Shown here: positions 22,237 to 33,573 of the stretch, piece after piece
How positions within the stretch are numbered: position 1 is the stretch's first letter
Layout: every line of letters starts with the position of its first letter
NCBI GenBank assembly: GCA_009809945.1
Contig: WTPW01002774.1
Coordinates: forward strand, 1-64,000
Reading direction: 5' to 3'
From: Gigaspora margarita
Taxonomy: Eukaryota; Glomeromycota; Glomeromycetes; Diversisporales; Gigasporaceae
Length of the DNA stretch: 64,000 bases
Position numbers and translations under genes: made by a program
Notes under the pieces: generated by a model
Databases searched by the model: none
The model's input: only the letters and a program-made list of their open reading frames with translations
What the model was told of the DNA's origin: nothing

Positions 22237-23106
22237 TTTAAAAAAATATTTATCAGTTTTTTCGGGGAATATAATTGCGAAGAATCATTTATGCAAAGAT
22301 TTAATCGATTAGAATTATCTTAGAATTGAAATACCACAGAAAAATATTTTTACTTTTGAATTTATTCTTTGTATAATCCAATTATTTTAATTTCAACAAA
22401 ATTTTCAACAATAATTTCAATAATAATTTTTTAATATGTCTATAAATTAAAACTTAAACATTGATTTAGTTTACTTTTAATAAATTTTTGATATAATTTA
22501 AATTAATTTTTAATATTGAAAAAATAATTTCACAGTTTAGTTTTAATTGATTTTTGAAATAATTTAAATATTGAAAACTAATTTAACCAACAAAAACTTA
22601 CTAAGAAGAACTACAGTTTTCACACTCATCTTTAGTAGGAGCTAAATCTGACAAATAGAAAAATTTATAATTTATTTGACCAATTTGGCAATTAATATTG
22701 ATTTTGATTCTCATCAATAGAAAAATTTATAATTTGTTATTTTGAAACTTTGTGTCTTGTGCTCCAGTTTTGGTACTATTCGATTCGCTTCCACATCATT
22801 CAATCATTAAATCACTTAAAACTAAAGTTGAAGTCACTGTATCACAAGATATGGCTAACGGTTGACCGAAAATGACTGACTGAACCCATCCTACACTCTA
22901 CAGGACTCGCAGTTCTCTTCAACAAATCAGGTTCCTGCAAACGTGAATTATCACAAGATAATCCTTGCACCATCTTTATCTGTTAAATGCAAGAAAGAAG
23001 AGCAGCTATGTATGAAGAGAGCAGAAAATGGAAAATAAAACAATAAATACACAAAGCAAAAAAAATGAAAAGTTGAGTGAATCGATCCATGAGAAATTTA
23101 CAACAG
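22237..23106. other. Intergenic with a GC-richer patch
   Basis: Mostly AT-rich and non-coding with partial internal duplication around 22480-22590. A clearly GC-richer patch at 22750-23000 has short open frames without any motif I recognise; its composition suggests an old transposon or a gene fragment from elsewhere. Confidence 0.4.
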
Positions 23107-23700
23107 ACAATGACCATTTGTGCACAAAACTGTACAATTATTTAAAAATAAAGTTTACTTGAAATATTACCAAAAATTTTTATTTAAATATTTTTAAAAC
23201 TATATATATTTATAAACGAACATCATGTAAGTCACACCATACTTCTTGTCTGTAAAACTTTAATTGCTAAGACACTATCTTAATATTAAAGATTTAGATG
23301 TTACTACGGAATATTCTACTTTTGAAATCAAATACATGGGATTTGATGCACCTGCAATTCAAATCTACATTAAAGAATTATAAATCACATTTCATATTGA
23401 AAAAAATTAAAAATTTATTACTATCAAAAGGAACACTATTTCAACTTTTTGAAGTCTCTTACAGTCATTTGCTTGTAATATTTTTAATTGGCACAAAGAA
23501 ATTTCTAATAACAATGAAAATGGTTAATCGCTGTAAATTTAAGAAAAGAAAAATTTTATATAGTTCCAAAATCAAGCAAAAAAGAGTCTTAAGACCATAT
23601 ATTCAAATGAAAAAATAGAAGCCGACCAAAGAGAATTATTTGAATTTTATGAAAAGTATAATATTTTCAAAAAAAGCACTAACTGATCAGAAGAAAGTTA
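23107..23700 (+). pseudogene. Decayed paralogue of the unknown gene at 29.26 kb
   Basis: Shared words with 29260-29590 include LKKIKNLLLSKG against SKKIKNLLLSRG, DLDVTTEYSTFEI against DINTTDKYSTIEV, and FEVSYSHLLVIFLIGTKKFL against VSFGQKLLRKLLIWNKKI, spread over three frames. The order is partly scrambled and stops are frequent. Function unknown. The 5' part is also duplicated at 20.64 kb. Confidence 0.5.
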
Positions 23701-23924
23701 GTCTATAGCAAAAAAAATAAATTCAACAAAATTTTCAGATTCCATTTATAGTAAATTTAAAATTTAGATACTGATTACATTACAAGAAATGTAATCTGAA
23801 GTGGCAATAGGCATAGTTAAATAAATTACATAAACATACCAGCTAAAATGAAGTGAAAGCATCTTCATAACCAGTATACGATAATTCCCAAGTAGAATTA
23901 AAAATATTGAAATACGAAGTAAAA

Positions 23925-24829
23925 TTAAATATTAAATTGCATTTGGCGGTATTTATAAGACTTTTCGTCATCTTTATCTTTATAATAATTTGCTAGCCAT
24001 TTACAAGCATCAAGTTGATACTTTTCGCTTTTTGAAAGTTTTAAATAGAGTTGTAAGGCTTTATCATTATTTTAGTAACACCTTTACTATTTGTATAACA
24101 ATGTGCCAACTCAAGTTTAGCAGCTTCTTGATCTGTTTCACTTTTTGCGAGTTCTGAATAAAGTTCAAATGCTTTTTTTTCATTTTTATTTACACCTAAC
24201 CCAGATTTATAGAATTCTGCCAACCGAAATTTAGCATCATTTTGGTGACACGACTTTTTTAATGAAAGATTAGTATAAATATCAAAAGCCATTTTATAAT
24301 CTTTTTTAACACTGAAACCGTTAAAATAATACTCTGCTAAACAATTTTTTGCATCAGCCTGGAGATGTAATTTGCTTTTTGAAAGCTCTATGTAGATATC
24401 AAAGGCCTTTTTGTAATCTTTTTTAGCACCACCCCGTCCAGATTCATAGAATTTTGCTACCATATATTTTGCATCATCATTATATTCTGAATCACTTTGT
24501 GAAACTTGATTAAAGAGAAAAAAGGCTTTATTTTTGTTTTTTCAAAAAATGCATTGCTAAATAATAGTTTGCATTGTCTTTGTATTTTGAATTACTTTGT
24601 GCAACTTGTTCAAAGAGTTTAGAGACTTTATTGTCATTTTTTTAACATAATTCCCATCTTTATAATGTAGTGCCAAATAATATTTTGTATCATGCATTTG
24701 ATTTGTGTTTTGAAATTTATTCACTATATCGTTAAAATATTTAAAAGAATATTCGTATTTTCCATTACAATAATTTTGATATGCAGCTATAAACGTATCA
24801 TTACATAGTTGTTCTAGTTCCATGTTCAT
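23925..24829 (-). pseudogene. Sel1-repeat protein, intact except at homopolymers
   Basis: Starting at ATG 24829 (MNMELEQLCNDTFIAAYQNY), the protein runs through about seven helical pairs: YALHYKDGNYVKK-type, KYMVAKFYESGRGGAKKDYK, CLAEYYFNGFSVKKDYKMAF, FRLAEFYKSGLGVNKNEKKA, LELAHCYTNSKGV and a final WLANYYKDKDDEKSY, ending at 23925. Spacing is the 36-38 residues of Sel1 repeats. The frame breaks three times, each at an A or T run (about 24640, 24540 and 24070), and resumes without loss of repeat register. This pattern fits either homopolymer assembly errors in a working gene or very recent decay. Confidence 0.75.
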
Positions 24830-25465
24830 TGTTTGTCTAGATTATTTTTTATTTTTGCAACACATACATGCTTATATAGTCGAATCAAGATTTACTAATT
24901 TAACTTCAATTCAAAGAGTAATATTTCTTAGATATCTTTATTATTGAAATGTAATTAATATATATCACTACTATCTCTTTTCTCTAATCTCGATTAAAAA
25001 TGGATTAAATTGTTCATGAGTTATTTTCATTTTCAATTTGAAGTTTTATTGCAAATCTAAAAACCACACCATAAATATTGCAATTATTTGATTAACTAAT
25101 TAAAAAATTTTGACATAAAAATTGAATTGAATGTTTTGAATCAGATTTCATTGTTTGTCTAGATTATTTTTTATTTTTGCAACACATGCATGCATGCTTA
25201 TATAGTCGAATCAAGATTTACTAATTCAAAGAGTAATTTATTCAGATATCTTTATTAATTGAAATTTAATTAATACGACATCTATATTACTACTTTTTCT
25301 TTTCTCTAATATCGATTTAACAACATGCTTTTAATTGTTCATGAGGTTTTTCTTTTGTATTTAAATTTTTATTGCAAATATAAAACCACATAAATATTGC
25401 AATTAATTGACTATTAAAAAAAATCAAAATAAAAAATACATAAAAATTGAATAGAATTTTTTGAA
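24828..25465. repeat. Direct tandem duplication, about 320 bp x 2
   Basis: The block beginning CATTGTTTGTCTAGATTATT at 24828 recurs at 25151 and stays recognisable through GCAACACATACATGCTTATA, CTAATCTCGATT, TTGTTCATGAG and TAAATATTGCAATTA in the same order. The second copy has small indels. It lies immediately upstream of the Sel1 gene's ATG, so promoter sequence has been duplicated. Confidence 0.85.
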
Positions 25466-25687
25466 TCAAATCAAATGACTTTAAAATTATTAAAAAACCT
25501 TGCAAGAGCTGATAATATTTTAAATAATTTGCACTGAGAAACTATGAATTTATGCAACTACTTTTCTTGAAAAATATTAAGTGGAAAATGTTTAAGTGCA
25601 AAGCAAAAAATGAAAATGATGTTATAGAATTAAAACAAACACAAATTGTAGCTGAAAATAATGAATTAGGACCAAATACTAAATATA

Positions 25688-25839
25688 TTTACAAAATTTT
25701 TGGAATCTAATTATTCAACAGTTAAATTTATCTATAGTAAAGTTATAAAAAAAAACTCAATTCTTTACAAAATTTTTGGAATCTAATTATTCAACAGTTA
25801 AATTTATCTATAGTAAAGTTATAAAAAAAAACTCAATTC
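25688..25839. repeat. Perfect tandem duplication, 76 bp x 2
   Basis: Unit TTTACAAAATTTTTGGAATC...AAAAACTCAATTC is present twice (25688-25763 and 25764-25839) with no difference seen. Identity implies a very young slippage or template-switch event. Confidence 0.95.
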
Positions 25840-25864
25840 TTTGAAATGCATTAATTTCAATTTA

Positions 25865-26390
25865 TTAAGGGTAGGGGGTACTATTTTAAAATTATATATT
25901 AACTTAATGGTAAATTTTTTTTATAATTAATTTTATGAAAAATTATATTAAGTAAACTAATTTTAATACTTAAGACAAGTTTGTAAAGCAGGTTTTTCTG
26001 ATTTTAATAATAGTAAAATTATTAAAATTGGTTAAAAACTCAGTAAAATATATGTTTTTAAAATTGGATATTAAAATTTAGTAATATAACTAACTTATAA
26101 ATTTACGTAAATTGACCAATCAGAATTAGCAACTTTGTGTAACCCCAGAAAAATTTGGGTTCACCCAGAAAAACTTTGTGATATATATAACTATATTTTT
26201 TTAAAATATAATAATAGTTCAAAATTTTACCATAATAGATAAATTGTTTTATTTATATTTTGTAAAATTTTAATAAAAATTAGTTGTAATTTAAAAAAGT
26301 TTTATTAGTAGCATATATCAGTTTTATATGAAAATTTCAAAATACTATATAAAACTATATAAAAATGATCTATGTATCCCCTACCCTTAA
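25865..26390. mobile_element. TTAA-flanked TIR element, GGGTAGGGG termini
   Basis: Ends TTAAGGGTAGGGGGTAC (25865) and GTATCCCCTACCCTTAA (26390) are inverted repeats with one mismatch over 17 bp. Both outermost positions are TTAA, a target-duplication style used by piggyBac-like elements. 526 bp, non-coding. Internal sequence near 25985-26060 resembles the element at 42.22 kb (TTTGTA-AGC-GTTTTTCTGATT...AATAAAAT-ATTAAA). Confidence 0.75.
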
Positions 26391-27070
26391 ATACACGTAA
26401 ATAAAATTTTTTTTTTTGACTAAAGTTTATTCAAAGTCAATGACTATTTCATTTAAATCATAATAAATTCACAAACTTATCCTGAAAAGGTTGGAGCTTT
26501 TTGTGCTGCTTACAACCTTGAGGATTCACAATGAACCAGTTCACATGATTATTATTATTTTGAAATTAATTAAAGCTATATAAAAGATACAAACATACTT
26601 CTTAATTTACAATAATAATTTATTATATTTTTGTACTGATCACATTCTAAAAGCTTCCTTTCACTCCCAATACAAAAATAACAAAATTTATCTCATATAT
26701 TTAATTTCTTGAATTCTATACTTAGTCCACCCAAAAAAAACTTCATATATCAATTTAAAATTACGGTGAGAATAGTTGAATTTTTCATCTTTTTAATAGC
26801 TAATATTGTTTAAGATATCTTTTAAAATAATTAAAGATTAATAAGTTGAATATTTAGATAGTAGATTAACAAAAGGTATTATATTCAAGCAATGTTAATC
26901 AAATTCATTTGATTAAGTCACGCATAATACTTGTCACATGACAACTGATAGTAGAAAATAATAAAATTAATAAAAAATAAAGTTGCAAAGAAAAAAAGCT
27001 CCTCTCATTTACACAAGGGTTTGACTTTGAACATATTGATGCATCTAAAAAAGTTATTTAATTTCCTTAG
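26391..27070. other. Intergenic, no gene seen
   Basis: AT-rich and non-coding. A tract of 8 Ts follows the element at 25.87-26.39 kb; nothing else stands out. Confidence 0.4.
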
Positions 27071-27499
27071 TTATACCATTTTATTTTTGATAACTTCACT
27101 TGCACCAAAATCATCAATTAAATGATATTGATTTGACCAAATTCTAGCATGAGAATGACCAAGTTTAGCTGCTTCTTCAATCAATTTTCGTGCTTCATTG
27201 ATATTTTGTTGGCAACCAAAACCGCAAAGTAAGCGTTTTTTTAATTTATTTTTGGTTTGACCTTTAGTCCAATCATCACCTTTATTTTGAATTCTTTGAA
27301 GAACTTCAAAAGCTTTTGAATAATCTTCAGACGTGCTAGCAATATTAAATAAATAATCTAATTCAGCAAAATATTGTATTTTTGCTTTATTAAAATTATT
27401 CATTGCAATAAGATATTGACTTTTTGAAATATTAAAATTATTTTGGGCATTAGCAATTTTATTATCTTTGGCAATTTTATTATTTTTGTAACTTTTCAT
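27071..27499 (-). CDS. Short Sel1/TPR-like protein
   Basis: 142 residues from ATG 27499. An N-terminal Asn/Lys-rich coil with repeated NKIA and NNFN-K words is followed by SEDYSKAFEVLQRIQNKGDD and a Sel1-like hairpin GFGCQQNINEARKLIEEAAK LGHSHARIW split across one repeat, then a short tail. The frame is clean. It starts 31 bases from the near-perfect palindrome at 27530-27752, so the promoter or an upstream exon may have been displaced by that insertion. A diverged relative lies at 20.06-20.39 kb. Confidence 0.6.
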   Translation of the reverse strand: MKSYKNNKIAKDNKIANAQNNFNISKSQYLIAMNNFNKAKIQYFAELDYLFNIASTSEDYSKAFEVLQRIQNKGDDWTKGQTKNKLKKRLLCGFGCQQNINEARKLIEEAAKLGHSHARIWSNQYHLIDDFGASEVIKNKMV

Positions 27500-27529
27500 C
27501 GGTAAATTATTGCTGAACCCTTATTAAAG

Positions 27530-27752
27530 TACCGTATCCTATCATAAATAAGCACCCCCTTTTTTTGAAATTTCAAACTCAACGTTCTTGATAACTATCT
27601 TATCAAACTTAATAAAAATTTTTTTATTTAAATTTTATAGATCTATAAAATTTAAATAAAAAAATTTTTATTAAGTTTGATAAGATAGTTATCAAGAACG
27701 TTGAGTTTGAAATTTCAAAAAAGGGGGTGCTTATTCATGATAGAATATGGTA
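27530..27752. mobile_element. Foldback MITE: 223-bp near-perfect palindrome, TACCGTAT ends
   Basis: The left arm from TACCGTATCCTATCAT (27530) and the right arm ending ATGATAGAATATGGTA (27752) pair along their whole length and meet at AGATCT (27639-27644) without a loop. Differences are limited to a few bases near the tips and one T/A-run length change. Outermost TA on each side is compatible with a Tc1/mariner TA duplication. Tips resemble those of the element at 41.09 kb. Confidence 0.9.
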
Positions 27753-29259
27753 TATGATTTATGGTATTTGTTTTTATAATTTAACTAACTTTAAGATTTC
27801 ATATTAAAACAGTTAATTGAAAAAATCTTATTGTTGTTATCAACAATAAATATAAATTGACTTATACTACATTTTAAATCAGTTTTTTAGATTAACATTG
27901 GAGTATTGAGTTATTTTTGTATAGCGAGCATAAATCGATAATTTAAAGTTTAGTTTTTCGTTATCAATTTCGTATATTATTCTTTTTCTATCATCTTCTT
28001 GAAGAAATATATTTATTCGTGTAATTATTTTTTACAATTTATTTTTAAGCTGTATTGTTCATTTAGATCTAATTAAATATATTAACTTATCAACTTTAAT
28101 TGTTCAGTTGGATAATATATGAAAAAAAGTGACTAAATTGGACCCTCTATGGTCCATAAAATTACATGACACAGTTTTGCGAATGCACACAATCCTACAA
28201 TTTTAAAATTAAGATTTGCAACTCTTGTAAACATAATTTTGGAATTGATTAATTGTAACTTTGGGTAAAGAGTTACTTCGTAACTTGTCTCTGATGCTAA
28301 ACCACGTTTTTTATTATTATGCACTTTGAATTTAAACCCAATAAGCAATCTTATAATTTCACATTGCGAAAACATGTAAATCATAATTCCAACTTCTTTT
28401 TAATGTTAATGATTCATCATCTTTCAAAAGTTTTTTGAGAAATTGATCATAATCATCATTAGAAGTTTTTTCAAAAAGCTTGAATTAACATGTTGTGTTC
28501 AAATATCTTCGTTCATGCCAAGTCCACATAAAGTTTTGAGGGAGGACTTCTATTTATATAGTCATCTCACATACATCATATCTAATTATTATTTTTAATT
28601 TAAAAGAAAAAACTCCATAAGCACAAATCCTTTATAAGCACATTTTTTAAAGCCAGGTTGTGTGACTATATGGAGGCATGCAATGTCTGTGAACGTCCTT
28701 CTCTGTTTTGTCTGTAACTCAAAAAGCTTGTCATGTTTCGCGTGGAGGTTTGTGGTGAATAGGATTTTTTCAACTTATAAATTGATAAATGATTGTTATA
28801 TCTGAATGTGTAAATTAAAATAAGAAACTAAAATTTTTTGTTTATAATTTAATTAATATTTTATCTCAATACCATAATTATAAAATTAAATTAAATTTTA
28901 AAATTATTTAAACATGGCTGTAAATTGAATTATTCAATTGAAGCAATAATTTTTGTAAAATCTGGTGTTATTATTTGTAAAATTTTTAATTCAGTATCAA
29001 CTCTGATTAATTGAATATAACAAACAAATAACCAAATAACCATTTTATACATATAAATTAATGACAATTAAATAATAAAGATCAGATTAACAGTGATTTG
29101 AATCATAATTTACAATTAACTAATAGTTTACTCTAAAACTGTCAAAAAGTTCTGTTGATTTTTTATCAATTTATAATGAGTGAATATTAAAATATGTATA
29201 TTAAATAAAAAACTAAAATTTTTTCATTTATATAAAACAGTGTTTATTTAACTGGGAAA
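27753..29259. other. Intergenic with scraps of a duplicated gene
   Basis: Mostly non-coding. On the minus strand at about 28375-28500 a scrap reads YDQFLKKLLKDDESLTLKRS; the same scrap, more degraded, recurs at 30300-30420, each next to CACATTGCGAAAAC. A minus-strand 83-codon frame at 28133-28384 has no recognisable motif. A GC-richer patch lies at 28660-28760. Confidence 0.45.
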
Positions 29260-29927
29260 ATGATGAGGCATATAAAAATAGAATATTTTATCATGTTCAA
29301 TACTAAAACAATTGAAAATATAGTGCATCGCTCCTCCTTATCGAAAAAAATAAAAAATTTATTATTATCAAGAGGACTTAATGTTAAAGACATAAACACA
29401 ACTGATAAATATTCTACTATTGAAGTCTCTTTTGGTCAAAAATTATTGCGCAAACTTTTAATTTGGAATAAAAAAATTTCTAATAAAAATGATTATCTTG
29501 ACCTATACAATATAGCTTCAAAGTTTAATATAGATAAATGGTTAATCGTTGGAAATTCATTAATTGATGATAATGGCAAAGACTTATAGAACCAGTTCCA
29601 GATTCAAACAGGGAAGAGTCTTAAAAACAATATATCATATTCAAGCGAATATGAGATCTTTGACATTCTGAAAGAAGAATTTTTTAATTTTTATGTTAAA
29701 AATAAAAAAAAATAAGAGAATTTCCAACAGATTTATTTGTTCACTATTTGAAAAGTACCACGGATGGTTTTAAAGTAGGAATAATTGAATCAAATGAAGA
29801 GTTATTTAACCGTTGTATTACAATTCTATTGAATAAGTATGCAATCACTGATCGAGAGTTGAAAATCTTTTTTCTGTTACAAAAACACCTAGCAAACAAT
29901 ATGGAAAAGATTAATAAATTAACCTAA
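29260..29927 (+). pseudogene. Unknown helical protein, frameshifted
   Basis: Opens at ATG 29260 with a Lys-rich helix (SSLSKKIKNLLLSRGLNVKD), YSTIEVSFGQKLLRKLLIWN, YLDLYNIASKFNIDKWLIVG, then a frame change near 29588 into IEPVPDSN, and later FPTDLFVHYLKSTTDGFKVG and a final helix LKIFFLLQKHLANNMEKINK ending at 29927. Frame changes near 29588, 29630 and 29712. I do not recognise the family. Copies at 20.64 and 23.11 kb show it multiplies locally. Confidence 0.55.
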
Positions 29928-30693
29928 CATTTTAAATTAGTTTTTTATGCAGAGTAAGAGTATAAATTTAACAAAATTGGAATATAAATTTTTGCAGAAT
30001 TAGACAATTTAGAATATAAATTTGGCAACATTAGGTGTTTAATTCGAATAGTTAATTGAATAAAATTAGACACCATCTAAACTTTTCCATTTTGCATAAT
30101 AAATTTTATTATTTGAACCTTGGAGAATGAGATTATTATTTCATTTGTTTGTTGTTAAGAAATCAGGAATTTAATTGTACTTTATCTTAATTTATTAACT
30201 TTTGAAGAGAACGTAAATTTGGTCTATCTCATTTTTGCTGTATTAAATTTAATTAATATAAAAGTTTTATTTGTTGTATTAATTAACATATAACTTATAT
30301 GATGATGAATATCACATTGCGAAAACTGTTTTAACTTAATAATTCGTCAACTTTCAAAAGTTTTTTGAGAAATTGGTCATAAAGCTATTTCAAAAAACTT
30401 GAATTAACCAGATTTCACAAGAATTAAGGCCGGACATATTAATTCAATTATCCGCATGATTGGAGGGGCTCGCATGCATTAGATCTAATTACTGTGAATT
30501 GATTAATTATTAAACTAATTGAAATAAATGAATTGATGTCATGAATAAATATTTAAAATTCCAAGTTTATTAAAAAATTAGCAACTTTAATTTAGCTATG
30601 GTTGCATGCTCATCAGTAAATTTAATATTTTCAAATTAACACACATTTTATTTGAAAAATATAGTGCTTATCTTCTACTATTTTTTTTAAAAT
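29928..30693. other. Intergenic with duplicated scrap
   Basis: Non-coding. 30300-30420 repeats the CACATTGCGAAAAC...TTTTTTGAGAAATTG segment found at 28370-28480. Confidence 0.45.
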
Positions 30694-31074
30694 TTAATGA
30701 AGTATGGAATGAACATGTGACTTTTCAGAGCCATAATCGAAATCAAGTTTCAAAAAGCTTATATTAAAAATCGCTATTTGTAAAGGGTTTAATTTTAACA
30801 GGTGTTTCACAGAATTTATTAATTCTAGTTTATTTTTAAATTTTTCAGTGTATTGCTGAACATCATTGATGAGTTTAAGGATAAATTTATTATCTTGTTC
30901 TTTTGGATGTTTAAATAAAAGATAATATACCATCATAAACTTGGCTTCATATGCAACATGGTTAGACTTTTCTTCAAGTTCAGAAAAGCTTTCCCAAGCA
31001 TTATTATATTTACGTTCATGGTGAAATTGAAATGCTTCAGAAAGTTTAATGTTATCGCCAATATTATAAGACAT
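30694..31074 (-). CDS. Small Sel1/TPR-like protein
   Basis: 126 residues from ATG 31074 (MSYNIGDNIKLSEAFQFHHE). An amphipathic helical pair RKYNNAWESFSELEEKSNHV and AYEAKFMMVYYLLFKHPKEQ resembles the first repeat of the local Sel1 proteins, followed by a helical tail. The frame is clean and single-exon. Lacking the later GYG repeats, it is either a truncated paralogue or a short member of the family. Confidence 0.5.
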   Translation of the reverse strand: MSYNIGDNIKLSEAFQFHHERKYNNAWESFSELEEKSNHVAYEAKFMMVYYLLFKHPKEQDNKFILKLINDVQQYTEKFKNKLELINSVKHLLKLNPLQIAIFNISFLKLDFDYGSEKSHVHSILH

Positions 31075-31483
31075 GTTAGTATAGAAAATTTTTATTCAGA
31101 TGTGTTTTCATTAAGATTTTATTTTAATACAAAGCATGACATATATATTTAATTTAGTATTAAGTTTTTATCAATTAAAACTTGTCAATTATAAACTTAA
31201 ATTCACTAATTCAAACTTATATTGAATTTTTATATTTTAACTTTGTCTTCATGTAACTGTAGAAAACTCTTATTGTTAATCTATTTGAATTAAATTTCTA
31301 CAAACATAATACTAATTTATATGCTGAGTTTTTATATTTTTTTTACTGTAATTAAAACTTTATAATTCAACAATTTTATATTTACGTTTAATATAGAAAA
31401 CTCAATCAAAATATCGGTGTTAACAAAATTTACATTTTTTTTTTTACATTCATAAATATTTAAAATTTTAAATTTTTCATATA
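31075..31483. other. Intergenic, no gene seen
   Basis: AT-rich with a 12-T run near 31437-31445; no domain or repeat recognised. Confidence 0.4.
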
Positions 31484-32060
31484 TTAAAGACTATACACAG
31501 AGTGAAAAATTAAATATATATAAGTTACAAAAAAAAAAGTACCAAAAATTAAATAATAATTTAAATTAAACCTATCTTTCTCTAATGTATTGATTCTTTC
31601 CATTATTAAGTCATTAATTGTTTCTTTAACGGCATCGCACATTTTATTATAAGTTGTAATGATAATTTTTTCTTTTGACAAACCAGCTATTTGAAATGCT
31701 ATTTTATGACCAAAAATCCTTCATAAAATTTTTCTTTTCTAATTCCTTCAACATCTAAATTCCCCACCCTAACAGTAGACTCAACTTTATTTACATTTAT
31801 CCTATCTAATTATTAAGATCATGTAATTAGATATTAAATACTGTATAAAAAAAGAAATATTAATAACTTACCAATAGAACTTTTAAAATACGCTTTACAT
31901 TGAAAAACAAAAGTAAATATGTTCACCTCTATTACTATGTCTTTACCACCATCTCCACGTTTACTAAATTAATAATATTAATAAGTTTTGCTTTATAGCC
32001 AAAATACGTATTCTATTTACTAGGTTAATCCCAGAACTATCACACAATAGAAATCAAACA
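31484..32060 (-). pseudogene. Mrr-like PD-(D/E)xK nuclease with C-terminal membrane helix, decayed
   Basis: Reading leftward: a segment with RGDGGKDIVIEVNIF then VFQCKAYFK (31950-31880) gives the GDGG-D and QxK residues of the type IV (Mrr-like) restriction-endonuclease fold. It lies between a TTTAG acceptor (near 31970) and a GTAAGT donor (near 31870). The next exon reads KVESTVRVGNLDVEGIRKEK, then after a frame change near 31705 AFQIAGLSKEKIIITTYNKM, ERINTLEKDRF and a transmembrane helix NYYLIFGTFFFVTYIYLIF, ending at 31484. Mrr-like domains occur in Glomeromycotina nuclear genes. The start is not located. The nuclease call rests on a short motif and the joining of exons is inference. Confidence 0.55.
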
Positions 32061-33141
32061 ACCAAGAAGAACGTTCTATGCTGAAACATAGGCCATGAAG
32101 AGCTTTCAATTCTTGGATATTTTACACTGAGCTGGCAGCGTAACTTCGAATATGTAATAACTCGACAAAACTCGTGAGAAAATACTCACCCAGTGTGAAC
32201 AATTTTGGCACCCCAAATTTTAAACACATTCAACAAAAGACTTGCACAAAACTTTTCAAACCTCTCTCCCAAATTTTACTTGATTCTCCTTTAATTGATT
32301 TGAAAACTTCGTCACCTATATTAACATGATATGACTAAAAGTTAAATAACTATCTTACCTAGATTAAATATTTTCTATTTTTGAAAAAAAAGTTCAATAC
32401 AGGGCAATATATTAGAATTTTATTGTTTCTTTGAAAATGTCATATTATTGATTATAAGTTTAAAAGTAATGTCTATTTGCCTTAATCATAACAATATTTA
32501 GCTAACGACTCACTCTCTTTAAGTTGATTAGTTTGTAAATATTAAGATGAACTTTCAAATTTTCATTTTGCTCATTAACAATAGTAAATTTTATCTGGCT
32601 AAAAAAAAAATACATAATCAAATTCTTCTTTATAAAAGATGAATGCTATACTAAATCAAATATGAGATAGCTGAACATGAACATCATTTTAATTTTGTGA
32701 ATGGAAAAATGCAAAATTATAATTGGTTACAAAATATAGTTATACAGTATAATTCAGATTGGGCAACCTTTTTAGACAATAAAAATATTGAGAATTCTTA
32801 ATAGAAAATTGGTTTCTTCACAAATATTTGGCGGGACCATTTATTGCACTGGCATTAATAGAGCGCCTTCATTAAATACAGTCATTTGTATCAGACATTG
32901 AGTTCTACAATTTTAACTGAACATTTCTATCAAAAATGGAAATTTTCAAATAGCTTTTATTGAAGCTTCTAAAAAAGATAATGAAATTCAAATTGCTTCT
33001 GCTAATATTTCAATTTTCTAATGCAGGCAGAAGAGCCAAATTATATAATGTAAATTTACAAGATGCTGAACTTTAAAATGCAAATCTCCGAGTTACAATC
33101 ATCATTCACTATCACATCATTTCTTCAAATTTTGATGCAAG
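32061..33141. other. Intergenic with unrecognisable coding remnants
   Basis: Around 32700-33010 alternate frames give protein-like pieces (YNWLQNIVIQYNSDWATFLD; QIFGGTIYCTGINRAPSLNT; NGNFQIAFIEASKKDNEIQI) separated by stops, suggesting a decayed gene of unknown type. Confidence 0.35.
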
Positions 33142-33480
33142 TTGTTCTTTTTCGCGACTATGATGACATACCATCATGGCCACAATCAATTTTATCTGAA
33201 TTTGGCCTTTGATTTGTTTGTCCTAAGCAACAAACATTCCAAGTTGCTTCATTGGCTTTGCTTAGGTCTAAGCTTTTCATGGGTTCATTTTGTGTGCCTC
33301 ACATTCTATTTTCTTTGTTACCAAGGTCTTGGGGTACCCATTCCAAGTCTTGTTCTTCTTAGGGCTTTTTGGGGGGTAGGCTTGGTCCATATTCTTCTGG
33401 GGCTGCTTCATGGCTTGTTTGTTTGTTAGTTGTTTTTTTTTTATTTATCGTGATGCACGTGGATTACGGGACTTCCAGGT
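33142..33480. mobile_element. GC-richer block, probable transposon or gene fragment
   Basis: This stretch is strikingly GC-richer than its neighbours and carries a 95-codon hydrophobic open frame on the plus strand without a known motif. The opposite strand lacks a long frame. The sharp change in composition at both sides suggests insertion. No termini were identified. Confidence 0.35.
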
Positions 33481-33573
33481 TAGCTGCCAACAATAGATAT
33501 TAATTTCCAAAAATTGTGAGTAATAAAAATGTAATTTTGAAAAGGATGAATATAATATTACAAAATAATGAAT

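Noticed and set aside
25865..26390. Telomere origin for the GGGTAGGGG ends
   Set aside because: The G-rich tip is part of an inverted terminal repeat bounded by TTAA, not a tandem telomere array.
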